Origin: Helianthus annuus
Lineage: Eukaryota > Streptophyta > Magnoliopsida > Asterales > Asteraceae
DNA length: 64,000 nt
Reading direction: 5' to 3'
Assembly: GCF_002127325.2 (NCBI RefSeq)
Contig: NC_035434.2
Span: forward strand, 149,727,692-149,791,691
The notes beneath the pieces are model-generated. The model did not search any database. It had not been told where the DNA came from and worked only from the letters and a program-made list of their open reading frames with translations. The translations under genes and the position numbers were made by a program. Of this stretch, positions 44,524 to 56,318 are shown piece by piece. Within the stretch, counting starts at the first letter, position 1. Each line of letters starts with the position of its first letter.

Positions 44524-44860
44524 TGGAGCGAAATATGGAGTTATGGGTGGACCTTGGAGCGAAATCAGGAGTTATGGGTGGTCCTTGGAGCGAAATCAGA
44601 GTTATGGGTGGTCCTTGGAGCGAAATTAGGGTTATGGGTGGTCCTTGGAGCGAAATTAGGGTTATGGGTGGACCTTGGAGCGAAATCAGAGGTTATGGGT
44701 ATACACTGGAGCGAAATCAGGGGTTATGGGTGTACACTGGAGCGAAATTAGGGTTATGGGTGTACACTGGAGCGAAATCAGGGGTTATGGGTGTACATTG
44801 GAGCGAAATTAGGGTTTACTCTGGAGCGAAATCAGGGATTGTCCTTTCGAGCGAAATCAA
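44524..44860. repeat. About 30-bp tandem array in copia leader
   Basis: Around 11 copies of GGAGCGAAATYAGGGTTATG plus a GGTGGTCCTT or GGTGTACACT tail, between the gag start and the primer-binding site. Unit variants are ordered in blocks (GGTCCTT copies at 44565-44660, GTACACT copies at 44700-44800). Confidence 0.9.
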
Positions 44861-45074
44861 CTCGGGGGGCATTTTGGTCCATTAATAGTTCGATTTTAGG
44901 TGTGAAACTTTCAGGGGTTTATCTATGATCAATTTCCTACAGTCTGTGAAAAATTGAGCAAGTTTTGACCGCCAAATCTCGTTCTGTTGATGAAAGAAGG
45001 TGTAGAAGTAAGAAATTTAGATGAAATTCAGCTAATCTCTGCAGAACTCCCCCTTCTGAAGCTCTGATACCACT

Positions 45075-45692
45075 TGTAGGATCGTATTCTGACCCGAACA
45101 AGTCTATCAGAGGAGTCTTGATCAGTTACAGGTGCGGAAAACAAGTAACCGACGTAGAAACAGCTAGATATTCACTTAAATCACGCTTTTGATTGATATA
45201 ACAGCTTGTACAGTCAAATCTCACACCGGCAGCACCTCGGTATGGAAATCAAGAAGTATTACAAGTGATTTCGTTCATGGGCTATATATAGCTGCCTAGA
45301 TTTCGCTCATAGTGACATCAGACCATAAAAGCGAAATCAGACAATGTGATTTCCCACATAGTGACATGACCATATATGTGAAATCAACTTATCCTGATTT
45401 CCCACATAGTGACATGTCCATATATGTGAAATCAACTTATCCTGATTTCCCACATAGTGACATGTCCATATATGTGAAATCAACTTATCCTGATTTCCCA
45501 CATAGTGACATGTCCATATATATGAAATCAACTTATCCTGATTTCCCACATAGTGACATGTCCATATATGTGAAATCTACTATCTTGAGAGATCACCACT
45601 ACTACTCTATATTCCTGTACAATGTGCCCTGATCTAACATTCTAAGACTAAGACTCGATACAAGACGAAGTCGACAGATGCATGCACTAACA
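45075..45692 (-). repeat. 5' LTR of the copia element (618 bp)
   Basis: Matches 38164-38767 end to end with few substitutions and a 14-bp insertion near 45605. The primer-binding site (reverse complement GCTCTGATACCA) lies at 45061-45072. Confidence 0.92.
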
Positions 45693-46422
45693 TAGATTTA
45701 GGCTTAACAATCTAAATTTACGCTTGTATCACTATAATGCAGAGTGTCGTAACTTACGGTGGGTTTGTTTGACAATTTTGTTGTTTTAGTTGCTATGGCA
45801 ATTCGGGCTTATTAGATACGTTTTAAACTCCATACAACTACGTCCTTAATGATTTTTGAAATCTAGGTGGTTGTTATGAAGCCACGGATGATAATCAAGC
45901 ATAGTGATGAACCAAACACAAACAAAGATCAAGTATCCGCATTTTTGTTTAGTCATTTATGAAACCAAACATCGTTAACATGTAGTAATGCTTTTGAATA
46001 CTTATTAAGTTTTGAATTAACATACAAGGTGTATGGTCTTGTATTTGCATCACGAATATATAAATGCAAAAACTTTTATAAAATTTATGTAAATTTAGTT
46101 TGGGTCTTACAAGTTGGTAATCAGAGCCTAAGGTTAAAAATCAATGTGTTCGGTTTATGGCTTGATCAAGACATCTAGTAAGAAACAGTTAAAGAACAAA
46201 ATACAATGATGTATAATAGGAAGAAAAGAGTGAAAGTGCATGCAAGGAGCATATTTATAACTCGAACCCAGAAAATGCACCCATTATAAATGATTAAGAC
46301 AAGTCATATATGTACTTGGTCTAATCAAAAAATAACATTACATCACATGTAATACTAGATGATGAAAATGGACTCACAAGTAATAATGTGGGAATAGTTA
46401 TACAAATTGTTTAACAATTTTT

Positions 46423-47503
46423 ATGGACATTTCAGCTGAGGAAATGTCTGGAGGAAACGATGATGACACGGTACCCCTCATTAATGAGGCGATACGTGAA
46501 AAGATTTCAGAGGAAGTCGGAAGGGAATTGGAAGCAACCTTACCTGGATTTATGGAAATGTTGCAAACGACAATGTTCACAATGATGGAAGAAAAGATGA
46601 TTGAGATGAAAGAAAGCCTCATTCAAGATCGAGATAAGGCTAAAGAAGGGAAGGCGTGTCCTTACAACAAATTTTGGCATGCAAACCTCCGATCTATAAT
46701 GGGGAGGTTGATCCGATCGCATGCCAAATGTTGATAAGTGATATAGAAGGTGTATTTGAACGAACTCACCGTGATCCCACTGACCTCGTGGCCTATGGAA
46801 CTGGACAGTTAAGGGGGCAAGCTAAAGATTGGTGGGACAATCTTAGAAACGAGAAAGGAGTTGAGGCTACCCGAAATATGTCTTAGGAGGAATTTAAGGT
46901 ACCCTTCCTTAAACATCACAGTCCTAAGGCGGTGATAAATAAAATTAAGGAGGAGTTCATGCAACTAAGGCACCGAGGTGAAACAATAGGCAAGATCACA
47001 GGAACCTTCATGGATCTGCTCAAGTTTTATGGTGAACTGGTACAAACCGAAGAGCAAAAAGTTTACTACTACCATAACATGCTCAGCGCGGAATTCAGGG
47101 TGTTTAGAACTCCTTCAAATTATGTCACCCTTACTAAGATCATTAATGCCGCTCGGGAGCGCGAGAAAGAATTGAAGAAATAAGTTGTGAGAGGCGAATG
47201 GAGGGTGTTGGATATAAATCCAAGCCCTACAAACAAAAGGTGAACGAATCTCCAAAGAAAGGGAATGTGAAAAGAGGATCACCAAGTTGCAAGGTTTGCG
47301 GACGCTCACATCGGGGTGCATGTTTCTACAAGAACAAACCGTATGTCATGTGTGGGAAGACGAGACATCCGCCCTCAAATTGCCCTTCCAAGGTTTTAGT
47401 ATGCTTTAAATGTTACCAATCGGGTCATAAGAAATCCGAGTGCCCGGAGTTGGTAGGAAAGAATGATGCAACTGATATGAAGAATGAAGCCCCGAAGATG
47501 TAG
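46423..47503 (+). pseudogene. Chromovirus gag and zinc-knuckle remnant
   Basis: It starts MDISAEEMSGGNDDDTVPL and includes the gag core (ACKPPIYNGEVDPIA, GTGQLRGQAKDWWDNLR, FMQLRHRGETIGKITGTFM) and a Cys-rich nucleocapsid (CKVCGRSHRGACF, CFKCYQSGHKKSEC). Frameshifts near 46672 and 47190 and an in-frame TAG at 46884-46886 break the frame. Confidence 0.85.
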
Positions 47504-47514
47504 GCGAGATCTTT

Positions 47515-50500
47515 CCACATAACCGCGGCTGAGGCTAAAATTGAACCCGATGTGGTTTCAGATACATTTACCGTAAATTATATTCCCGCATGTATTTTAT
47601 TTGATATGGGTGCAAATAAATCTTTTGTTTAACATAGATTTATTTAACATCCTTCATTTACATTAACGAAATTACCTATGCCTATGAAAGTAGAAGTAGA
47701 TAATAATAAAAGTTTTATTGTTTGTGATATGTGTCGAGATTGCAAATTAAATGTTGATGGCGAAGATTACTTGGTTGATTTGATACCCATGTCAATGGGG
47801 GAATTCCAAGTGGTGGTCGGGATAGATTGGTTGTCTCGCTACCACGCTAAAGTGAGATGCTTCCGTAAGGAGATACAACTAACATTCCGAGCGGAAGGCA
47901 TGTCATTATTTATGAGGAAAAGAGTTGCAACCCCATAGTATGCTTAATGATGGAAGCCCGTAAGCTCATTCAACATGGGTGTAAGGCTTATTTGACCTAC
48001 ATACGTGATTCGGAAAAAGAGTCGCCAAAGATTGAATACGTACCCGTCGTACGAGAATTTGAAGACGTGTTTCCGGAAGACTTACCAGGGATACCACCTG
48101 AGCGCGAGGTGGAGTTTGGGATTGAACTAGTCCCGGGTGCGAAATCGGTGGCCAAGGCACCATATAGGTTAGCACCATTGGAACTTCAAGAATTATTGTC
48201 CCAATTGCAAGACTTGCTTGACAAAGGGTTTATCCGACCAAGTGTCTCCCCCTGGGGAGCGCCGGCATTGTTCGTGAAGAAAAAAGACAAAAGTATACGC
48301 ATGTGTATTGATTACCGAGAGTTAAACAAACTTATAATAAAGAATCAATACACACTTCCGAGAATCGACGACCTATTCGGCCAACTATAAGGTGCAAGTT
48401 GGTTCTCAAAAATAGACTAGAGGTTGGGTTACCATCAATTGAGGGTGAAGGAGGAAGATATACCCAAAACAGCTTTCCGCACACGATACGGGCATTATGA
48501 ATTCCTCGTGATGTACTTCAGACTAACAAATGCACCCGCGACATTTATGGATCTCATGAATCGGGTTTGCAAGCCAATGTTGGACAAGTCAGTGATAGTG
48601 TTCATCGATGACATTCTCGTATACTCGAAAAATGAGGCGGATCACACTCGTCATTTGCAAGAAGTGTTAGAAACCCTTAGACGAGAAAAAAATTACGCTA
48701 AATTCTCGAAGTGCGCCTTTTGGCTGCTAGAAGTGCAATTCCTCGAGCACATCATAAGTATCGATGGAATATTAGTAGATCCGTCCAAAATTGAGGTGGT
48801 GTCGAAATGGAGTCCTCCGAGAAATCCCTCGGAGATTAGAAGCTTCTTAGGACTTGCAGGTTATTATAGGAGATTCATTCAAGAATTCTCCAAAATTGCG
48901 TCTCCATTGACTAAGTTAACCCGTAAGGATGAAAAATTCATTTGGAAGGATGAGCATGAAAAAGCCTTTCGATGTCTAAAGGAAAAGTTGACTTGTGGCC
49001 CGATATTAACTTTAACGAATGGCACTAAAGACATGGTCGTGTATTCTGATGCATCCCATCTCGGTCTCGGATGCGTACTTATGCAAAGGGGCAAAGTGAT
49101 TGCTTACACCTCGAGACAATTGAAATTACATGAAACTAAGTACCTGACTCATGATCTTGAGTTGGCGGCGACGGTATTTGCCTTAAAGATCTGGAGGCTT
49201 TATTTGTACGGGGTGAAATGCATTATTTTCACCGATCATAAAAGCCGAAAAGTATTTCTTTGATCAAAAGGAGTTGAATATGAGACAAAGACGTTGGTTA
49301 GAACGGTGAAGTATTATGATTGTGAAATCCATTATCACCCGAGAAAGGCTAACGTAGTGGTGAATGCCCTTAGCCGAAAGGGGGATTACGCTCCTATCCG
49401 AGTGCGATCAGTGCAATTGGTGGTAACTTTGGGTTTATTTGAACAAGTTCGAGAAGCCCAAATCGAAGCAGTAAAAGAAGAAAACTGGAGAAAAGAACAT
49501 GTGAAGGGTTTAGTGAAAGATATCGTGGAAGACAACAACGGGTTGAAATCCCGGTTTAGTAGGATTTGGGTCCCAAACACATGCGGTGTTAAGGATCTCC
49601 TACTCATCGAGGCTCATAAGTCACGTTATTCGGTTCACCTGGGAGCAACCAAAATGTATCGAGATTTGAAACATAATTATTAGTGGTTAGGAATGAAAAG
49701 AGATGTGGCTAAATATGTGGAGAAGTGTACGACTTGTTCACAAGTCAAAGCAGAGCATCAAAAGCCTTATGGCAAGCTCCAACCACTAGACATACTGGTT
49801 TAGAAATGGGAACATATCACTATGGATCTATTAACCAAGTTACCGAGGACGGCTCGGGGATTTGACGTCATATGGGTAGTTGTGGATAGGTTGACGAAAA
49901 GTGCTCATTTTATTCACATCCGCGAAACTTATACTTTCGAAAAGACATCGGAGGTGTATATGAACGAGATTATAGCGTGCGATGTAGTTCCGGTATTGAT
50001 TGTGTCCAATAGAGATACCCGGTTCACTTCAAAGTTTTGGCGCGAATTTCAAGAGCAGATGGGTACAAAGTTAATGATTAGTATGACTTATCACCCGCAA
50101 ACGGACGGGCAAAGTGAACGAACGATTCAGATGTTAGAAGATACTCCGGGCATGTATAATAGATTTTGGCGGTAGTTGGGATGCTTATCTAACGTTAGTC
50201 GAATTTTCATACAACAATAGTTACCATTCAAGTAATGGTAAAGCCCCGTATGAAATGCTCTATGGTCGAAAATGTCGAACCCTGGTATGTTGGGTCGAAG
50301 TGGGCCCTCGTGAACTCTCCCACAAAGATGTGGTTAGTGCCACAAACGAAAAGATTGACTCGGTCCGGGCTCATTTGAAAGCGGCCCAAGATCGACAAAA
50401 GTCCTGTGCGGATAAAAGACGAAGGCCTATTGAATTCAAATAGGGGATAGAGTATTGTTGAAGGTATCTTCGTGGAAGGGGATCATCCGATTTAGAAAGA

Positions 50501-50870
50501 GAGGAAAGTTGAGCCCGCGGTTTATTGGGCCTTTTAAGATTATCAATCGGGTGGGCAAAGTGGCTTACCGACTGGAACTACTGGAAGAACTGAGCGAAAT
50601 ACACAACACGTTCCACGTTTCAAATCTCCGAAAATGTTTGGCCGATGAGACGGCCTACGTTCCCTTTGACGACACAGAAGTGGACGATAAACTCAATTAT
50701 GTAGCTAAGCCTATTGAAATTCTTGACCGAAAGATAAAAGGATTAAGGAACAAAGAAATTGACAAAGTGAAGATCAAATGGGAGCACCGGAAAGGATCGG
50801 ACACTACTTGGGAGTCCGAAGAAAAGATGATGAGACTATACCCTTCTTTATTCGGTACGTATTCAAGTTT
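47515..50870 (+). pseudogene. Chromovirus pol remnant (protease to chromodomain)
   Basis: In order: an aspartic-protease site with N for S (LFDMGANKSFV, where D-x-G is kept), reverse transcriptase ([34 protein letters not shown]), RNase H ([20 protein letters not shown]), an integrase HHCC zinc region (near 49610-49760), the integrase core (WVVVDRLTKSAHFI, SNRDTRF, HPQTDGQSERTIQ), and the C-terminal chromodomain (VAKPIEILDRKIKGLRNKEI, WEHRKGSDTTWE). At least eight in-frame stops or frameshifts interrupt it (for example near 47630, 47937, 48388, 48418, 49261, 49681, 49801, 50174 and 50441). It cannot encode enzymes. Confidence 0.88.
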
Positions 50871-50901
50871 CGAGAACGAAACCTCTTTAAGGGGGTGGAC
50901 T

Positions 50902-50925
50902 TGTAACACCCCAAAAATACAAGAG

Positions 50926-50975
<50 letters not shown>

Positions 50976-53744
50976 TTGTACAATTATGTATTTGATAATT
51001 ATTCCAAGTGTGATAACTAGGAATAATTAACCAAGTTAGTTTCATGTAAATGGTTAATAGAATAATGAGTTGTAATCCTTTATAACTAAAACCAAACATG
51101 AGGGACTAAATTGGAACAAAGGGGGAAAACTAGTTTATTAAAATTAAAAGAAAAACAAAACACAACACACACACACACATGTGTGTGGGTCGATCAGAGA
51201 AGAAGAAAACAGGGCAAACCCCTCACTGATCTAGATCTCCAAATTCAAGGGCAATTCGAGCCTAAAATTAGTGCATGAATGCATATAAATGATCACCTAA
51301 ACTAGGGATCACAAGGTATGTCAAAAATCTTAGTTTGGTGATATTATGAATGCAGGTAGATTACATGGATTTTAATTCATGTATGAATTTCAGAAATCAA
51401 GGTAAGATAAGAGATGTATACTTGCTTAGGAACAAACCCTAAGTAAAAATTTGTGAATATATTGCTATGATATGGGTGTTTGAATGAATTACCATACTTA
51501 GATAAGTAGGTTTTGGATAAGGAGGTAAAACACATAAATTTTGATGATGAAAATGGTGTATTGGATGTTTGACACATTGAGTTTTAGGTGCTAATTGAAC
51601 ATTCCAACAATTTTGATGTTATAAGTTGTAAATACATGGCTAATAGTTGAATTATAGACTTGATAGAACTAGTGTAAAATTCATGCCCACAAGGTGTTTG
51701 ATGTAATGCCTAAATGAACATGAATTGTTGAAAAATATGAAAGAATTATGTAATTGAGATTTTGACAAGTTGTGTGTCATATATTGTACTATTAGTTCTA
51801 AATGATAAAACGGATTGAACTATGTAGGCAATTTGGGTGAAGCATCAAGTGGTCAAGCCGGGCGGACACGCGTTTAAAAGGAAAGCTTTAAGGTACGTGA
51901 CTTTATGCTTCGTAGTATTTTGTTAGCTTTATTTGTCATTGGTGAATATTGAATGAGGAAGTAATACTCATGAAGTTCGGTTAATTCATAAGTGATGGAT
52001 TTCATAGGAATGAACCGAATAGATAAATAAAAAGGAAATAATTTGTTTTGTTCATAAGTGATGAATTTCTCACAAACGAACCGAACGGGTCGAATAAAAG
52101 AATAATGAGTTTGGTCGGTCATAGGTGATGGATTCCACACGAACGAATCAAACAGGTTAAATGAGCGTAAACTGGGTAACGGGAATGCGGATTAAAATAT
52201 GGCGAAACCGAGAAATGGGTCGAATATATAAAGGATGTGAATTCCTCGGGGTAAATTAAGGTAACACTTAAGTTTGGCTAAAGGTTAGCCAAACGAGTCA
52301 AACAAGTGCAAACGCAAACCGGGTAACGGGAGCGTAAAACGTAAGTTTAGTAAGCCCGAACAATGGGTAAAGTCCTAAGGATTTAATCCTTACCAAAAGA
52401 TGTGAGCAATATAGGCTAAATGCTTAAGTAGGTGAAACAGCTCAAATAATTATGTGCATGAACTGGGTAACGGTGGCGCAAATCATAAAAGTTATGAATC
52501 CGGGATAAAAATTTTGGGTTAATTACGTAGGAAAACGTTTTACGATTATTTAGAAACAAGTTTGAAGTAAGACGGATGAGAATTTGAGAAGTTATGGAAT
52601 TTTTACTGCACAAGGGCAATGCTGGAAATATTGCAGCTCCCATGTGTCGTAAGCTACGACAGCCTGCCGTAAGCTACGACGGGAGTCTGCTGTTTAAAAC
52701 AGAGAACACAATTTTGTTGTTTTGTTTGCTATGGCAATTCGAGCTTATTAGATACGTTATAAACTCCATACAACTAACGTTCTTAATGATTTTTGGAATC
52801 TAGGTGGTTGTTATGAAGTCACGGATGATGATCAAGCATAGTGAATGTTTTGGTCAAAAATCACACAAGGATAATGTAACCAAGTCTGATTTTTGTGAGG
52901 TTAGATGCTTGGTTAATTGAACAAATGTGTGAACAATAATTGAATGAAATGAATGATCAACACAAGGATTTATACGAGGAAAAAGCCCTTGATCAATGAA
53001 TGATCTCCGGCATAAAAAACCTCGGGTGATGGAAACTACCGATCACCAACTATATTAAACAAACAAAGTTTACAACTTGGGATGATAACAAACTTGTACA
53101 AAGATTGCTTGTGTGCAAATGTGAATAATCGCCAATAAGTTGCAGAGAGTTCGAGTGTTGTCTATGTGTGTTGCTATATATTTCTAAATCAAGCTTGTAT
53201 CCACTTTAAAATTAGAAATTATCTAGACTAACTAACTATCCGCAAATGGTGCAAGCTCCCCACGATCACCATAACGGTCATAGAGTCCTTGCACGTGCAG
53301 AATTATCAAGCATATTCCCCTAGAATATCGGTTGGACCAAGTCTTATTCGAATACACCTGCAAAACAAGTTCAAAAATGATGGAAACAATTGTTAGTTTA
53401 GGATAATAATGAGGATCCTGGATCCTTATCCTTGCAGCATCTTCTGAGGATCTTTAATTCAAACTAAACTGAGGATCCGTGATCCAGGCCACACTTGAGG
53501 ATCCGTGATCCATATGCCATGAAATTCTATCCCTAACAGTGATGAACCGAACACAAACAAAGATCAAGTTTCCGCATTTTATTTAGTCGTTTATGAAACC
53601 AAACATCATTATCATGTAGTAATGCTTTTGAATACTATGAAGTTTTAAATTAATGTACAAGGTGTATGGTCTTGTATTTGCATCATGAATATATAAATGC
53701 AAAAACTTTTATTAAATTTATGTTAATTTAATTTGGGTCTTACA
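50902..53744 (+). repeat. 3' LTR of the chromovirus, interrupted
   Basis: TGTAACACCCC...GGGTCTTACA. It contains a (TA)n(CA)n tract at 50929-50974, GGTAACGGGA-like repeated words, and a nested solo LTR (52846-53538); its own length is about 2.1 kb. Confidence 0.8.
52846..53538. mobile_element. Nested solo LTR (copia-like) in chromovirus LTR
   Basis: TGTTTTGGTCAAAAATCACA at the left and ATCCCTAACA at the right interrupt a phrase that is continuous in the 5' LTR (CATAGTGATGAACC at 45900-45913). Flanks GTGAA (52841-52845) and GTGAT (53539-53543) are a 5-bp target duplication with one substitution. A GGATCC-rich segment (53410-53515) lies near its right end. The strand was not determined. Confidence 0.8.
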
Positions 53745-53756
53745 TATATACATAAA

Positions 53757-54010
53757 ATAAGCCACTGATCTCTAGATCAAGTGGTGGAGGGCTTGTATTT
53801 CTCTTGAGAGATGTATGTTCAACTCTCACTTGGTGTAGAGTGAGACACTGGTGGACAATGATAGGATACCCAAGGAAACCTGGGTTCGATCCTTAAGCCA
53901 AACCGGTTTTATCGGTAATTTCACCGTCGTGCCTACGGGCGGGTTGGTTACCGGATTTTCCCTAGAATTGGTGGTGGACTCGAGTTACTCTTGGAATACT
54001 CCGTTTGGTC
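53757..54010 (+). mobile_element. SINE-like element
   Basis: A box-A-like TAGATCAAGTGG (53773-53784) and box-B-like GTTCAACTC (53817-53825) are spaced as in tRNA-derived SINE heads. A second B-like GGTTCGATCC (53883-53892) follows, and the tail contains CGGTAATTTCACCG and GGTTACCGGATTTTCCCTAG. No cloverleaf with a proper acceptor stem can be drawn, so it is not a tRNA gene. Target duplication not found. Confidence 0.45.
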
Positions 54011-54540
54011 TAGTGGATGCCCAAATATGAACCAATGCAACAAATAACCGCAACAAGATAGAGACCGATTTTACATTAGAGTTACATTATAACCCTTTTT
54101 TTAATTGATCATGATCATCGGCGATTCCCATAACATGTAACTTTTAATGGGTCTGTAGATCTAGTCCGATTCTAACTCTTCCTACAAATATGTTTTACAT
54201 ACAAAACTAGCTATTAACGATTGATATACTTCGTGTTTTCATGTTTTTATTGAATATTAGATAGTTGTTGAAGGGTATCTACCTAGTCTTACAATTTTAA
54301 CTTATTTCATATCTATAAGATTATTATATGTAAATGATGATTAATAACTAAACTTTAATGACATTATTGTGTATTCTATATTTTAACATATTTATAAAAT
54401 TATTTGTGTAAATGATGATTAATAACTAAACTTTAATGACATTATGTGTATTTTGTATTTTAAAATTTTAAATGATTAACATTTGGCCAGTAGACAAACA
54501 GAGCAGTCCGATTTTAAAACACTACATTCACACGTTAGTT
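54011..54540. other. Intergenic with a short duplication
   Basis: No gene seen. GTAAATGATGATTAATAACT plus AAACTTTAATGACATTAT occurs twice, about 80 bp apart (near 54330 and 54410). Confidence 0.6.
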
Positions 54541-54960
54541 TTTTTTTTTTTTTTTTTTTGTGAAATGATATTTTATTAAAATAAACAATACAAAACCGTA
54601 TAAATACAATAACAAACTTAAACAAAACCGTATAAATAAATACAATAACAAACTTCAACTAAGACTGCGAGGAGTGGAGGCGTTGGTTGGGCATGGGAAA
54701 CCCTTCAACGACGGCTGCCCCACTCCGGGTGATAGTTGGGCATGGCGTTACCCGTTAGACGTGGGTATTCAGCCTGGCCGTAAGGGGGGACATGGTGACT
54801 TGGCTGGCTAGCTTTGGTTCAATATAGCCCTCTTAGGTTGGCTACTTTAATTAAAAAAAATCACATGACTGACCACGCCATACTAAGCCACGCCACACTA
54901 CACCCCTCATTTTTCACCATAAGCTTGTGGAGACCACAATCGCCACGTGTCGAGCAAAGC
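54541..54960. mobile_element. Unclassified DNA-transposon or retroposed repeat
   Basis: Begins with a T-run of about 20 bases and an AAACCGTATAAAT duplication. A GC-rich portion follows with GAGGAGTGGAGGCGTTGG at 54671, and the far side contains the inverted, related CCACGCCACACTACACCCCTC (54891-54911), suggesting degenerate terminal inverted repeats. No transposase was identified. Confidence 0.35.
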
Positions 54961-55039
54961 CCTCAACGGTATTTTATTTTTGTCTTTTTGTGTTTTTTTT
55001 TAATCTTTATCACTCAACTTTCAGCACCGCCACTTACAA

Positions 55040-55527
55040 CCCCTTAATTTTCTACAAAGTTTGTAATCGAGTTTTACGTGCTTATCTTTATTTACGTGTC
55101 GGTACAAATTCAAGTTGATTTTACGTTGCGACGTAAAAAAATTTGTGGAAATGAATCGGGTCAAATATAATACGTTTACGATAGATTGTATAAATTTGAG
55201 TTATTTTACATTTCATCGCCGCCGCAACGCGTCTTACCACTCTTTAACTTAAAAAAAAAAACATTATTTTCTTATGAGCTTATTTTTTTGGTACGTAATG
55301 GTATAGATTTAAGTTGGTTTACGTTTCGACGTAAATTTCTTTCGCACATAAGTCGGGTCAACTATATCACGTTCTCGTGCTTATTTTTATATATGTTTTC
55401 AGTTGGTCTGCGTTTTGACATAAATTTTGTTCAGAAACAAGTCGAGTCCAATACATACTTTTTCATCAGTCGATACAAATTCAAGTTACGTTATGTTTTG
55501 ATGCCACCGCACGGAAACATTTACTAG
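55040..55527 (+). mobile_element. Helitron-like segment with repeated motif, 3' terminus at 55527
   Basis: A phrase of about 70 bp (GGTACAAATTCAAGTTGATT, TTACGTTGCGACGTAAA, then a TCGGGTCAA-type block) recurs three to four times across 55095-55500. The segment ends CCACCGCACGGAAACATTTACTAG before T, similar in wording and position to the Helitron end at 2328. The terminal hairpin is weak here, which lowers confidence. Confidence 0.4.
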
Positions 55528-56318
55528 TTATTTAACATTTCAGCTTCTGTATGATATTATTTAACATTTAAGCTTTATTTCATTCTAACGTGTATGCATC
55601 ATAACTTAAAGTAAAAATCATGCCATTTGAGCACAAAACGGGCATGCGGACGGTCAAGTCACATGGAGACGATTACTTCTGATCTTTATCGGATCAACAA
55701 ATCTATTTTTTATATTGTTACTTTTTCTAGAGTATTTGAAGAATATTCCATAAAATATATTGGTTTTTGGATTTTTGCAATTATTATTTTATAATAAATA
55801 CTTGGGTCGGTTGAGTTGTTTATATATAGACAACTTAAAGTACAACTTCTATAATAAAATAAATGAAGTAATTTGTATTTTAAAAGGTTTGGCTTAGTCA
55901 TATTTAAATAATAGAAATTACAAATGCTTAAACTGCCTAAATTTTAGATTCATAAAATAAAACTTTTAAGAGGTATGATCTCAGATCATACGTAAGGCCT
56001 TACAAGCCATACGCGCAGAAGACCATTATCAAACTTAATCAACACAACACTCAGTTGTTTCCAGAGCTACTGCGTGGGCTCCATCCACACGCACACAACA
56101 ATGACAACTAGTGCAAGTACATATAGTATAAATAGGAGGGGTATGCAACCAATCAACGTACACCAGGCGCTGCACATGCAATTCCCACGATGTGCAATCG
56201 TGCAAGAGACAAGAAATACAAAAGGACAGTGACGTATAGTTAATCAGCGTGCGTCATTCATTGCTACGATCTCCACTCGTAGCTAATGACAGACTCGACA
56301 ACAAGTACACTTAGTAGG
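55528..56318. other. Intergenic, no gene seen
   Basis: AT-rich, with an isolated 19-bp palindrome GTATGATCTCAGATCATAC near 55973-55991. Confidence 0.5.

Larger units (their letters stand above)
38164..45692 (-). mobile_element. Nonautonomous, gag-only copia retrotransposon, minus strand
   Basis: Two LTRs (38164-38767 and 45075-45692) are flanked by the direct repeat TAGAT (38159-38163 and 45693-45697). The element is oriented leftwards: on the minus strand the 5' LTR (45692-45075) is followed after two bases by TGGTATCAGAGC, complementary to the 3' end of initiator tRNA-Met, and the 3' LTR is preceded by a polypurine tract (CTGAGGGGGAGTC, 38768-38785). The only protein is a very long gag (44521-40828). 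No protease, integrase, reverse transcriptase or RNase H motif was found, and about 2 kb between gag and the polypurine tract is noncoding. The LTRs differ at about a dozen sites plus one 14-bp indel, so insertion is fairly recent. Confidence 0.9.
45748..53744 (+). mobile_element. Decayed Ty3 chromovirus (Tekay/Del-like)
   Basis: A truncated 5' LTR (45748-46111, ending GGGTCTTACA) is followed by a primer-binding site TGGTAATCAGAGCC (46115-46128), which matches the initiator tRNA-Met site with one extra A. Internal coding remnants run gag, protease, reverse transcriptase, RNase H, integrase and chromodomain to about 50870. A polypurine tract TTTAAGGGGGTGGAC (50887-50901) precedes a 3' LTR (50902-53744) beginning TGTAACACCCC. 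Shared LTR text such as GCTATGGCAATTCG and CTAGGTGGTTGTTATGAAG shows the 5' LTR has lost its left part. The 3' LTR is enlarged by a nested solo LTR. Order and chromodomain support the chromovirus assignment. Confidence 0.85.

Noticed and set aside
44497..44885. Open frames of repeated WSEIRGYG-type residues
   Set aside because: They read through the leader tandem array of the copia element on the strand opposite its transcript.
53761..53892. tRNA gene
   Set aside because: Box A- and B-like words are present, but no acceptor stem or anticodon arm can be drawn; it fits a SINE better.
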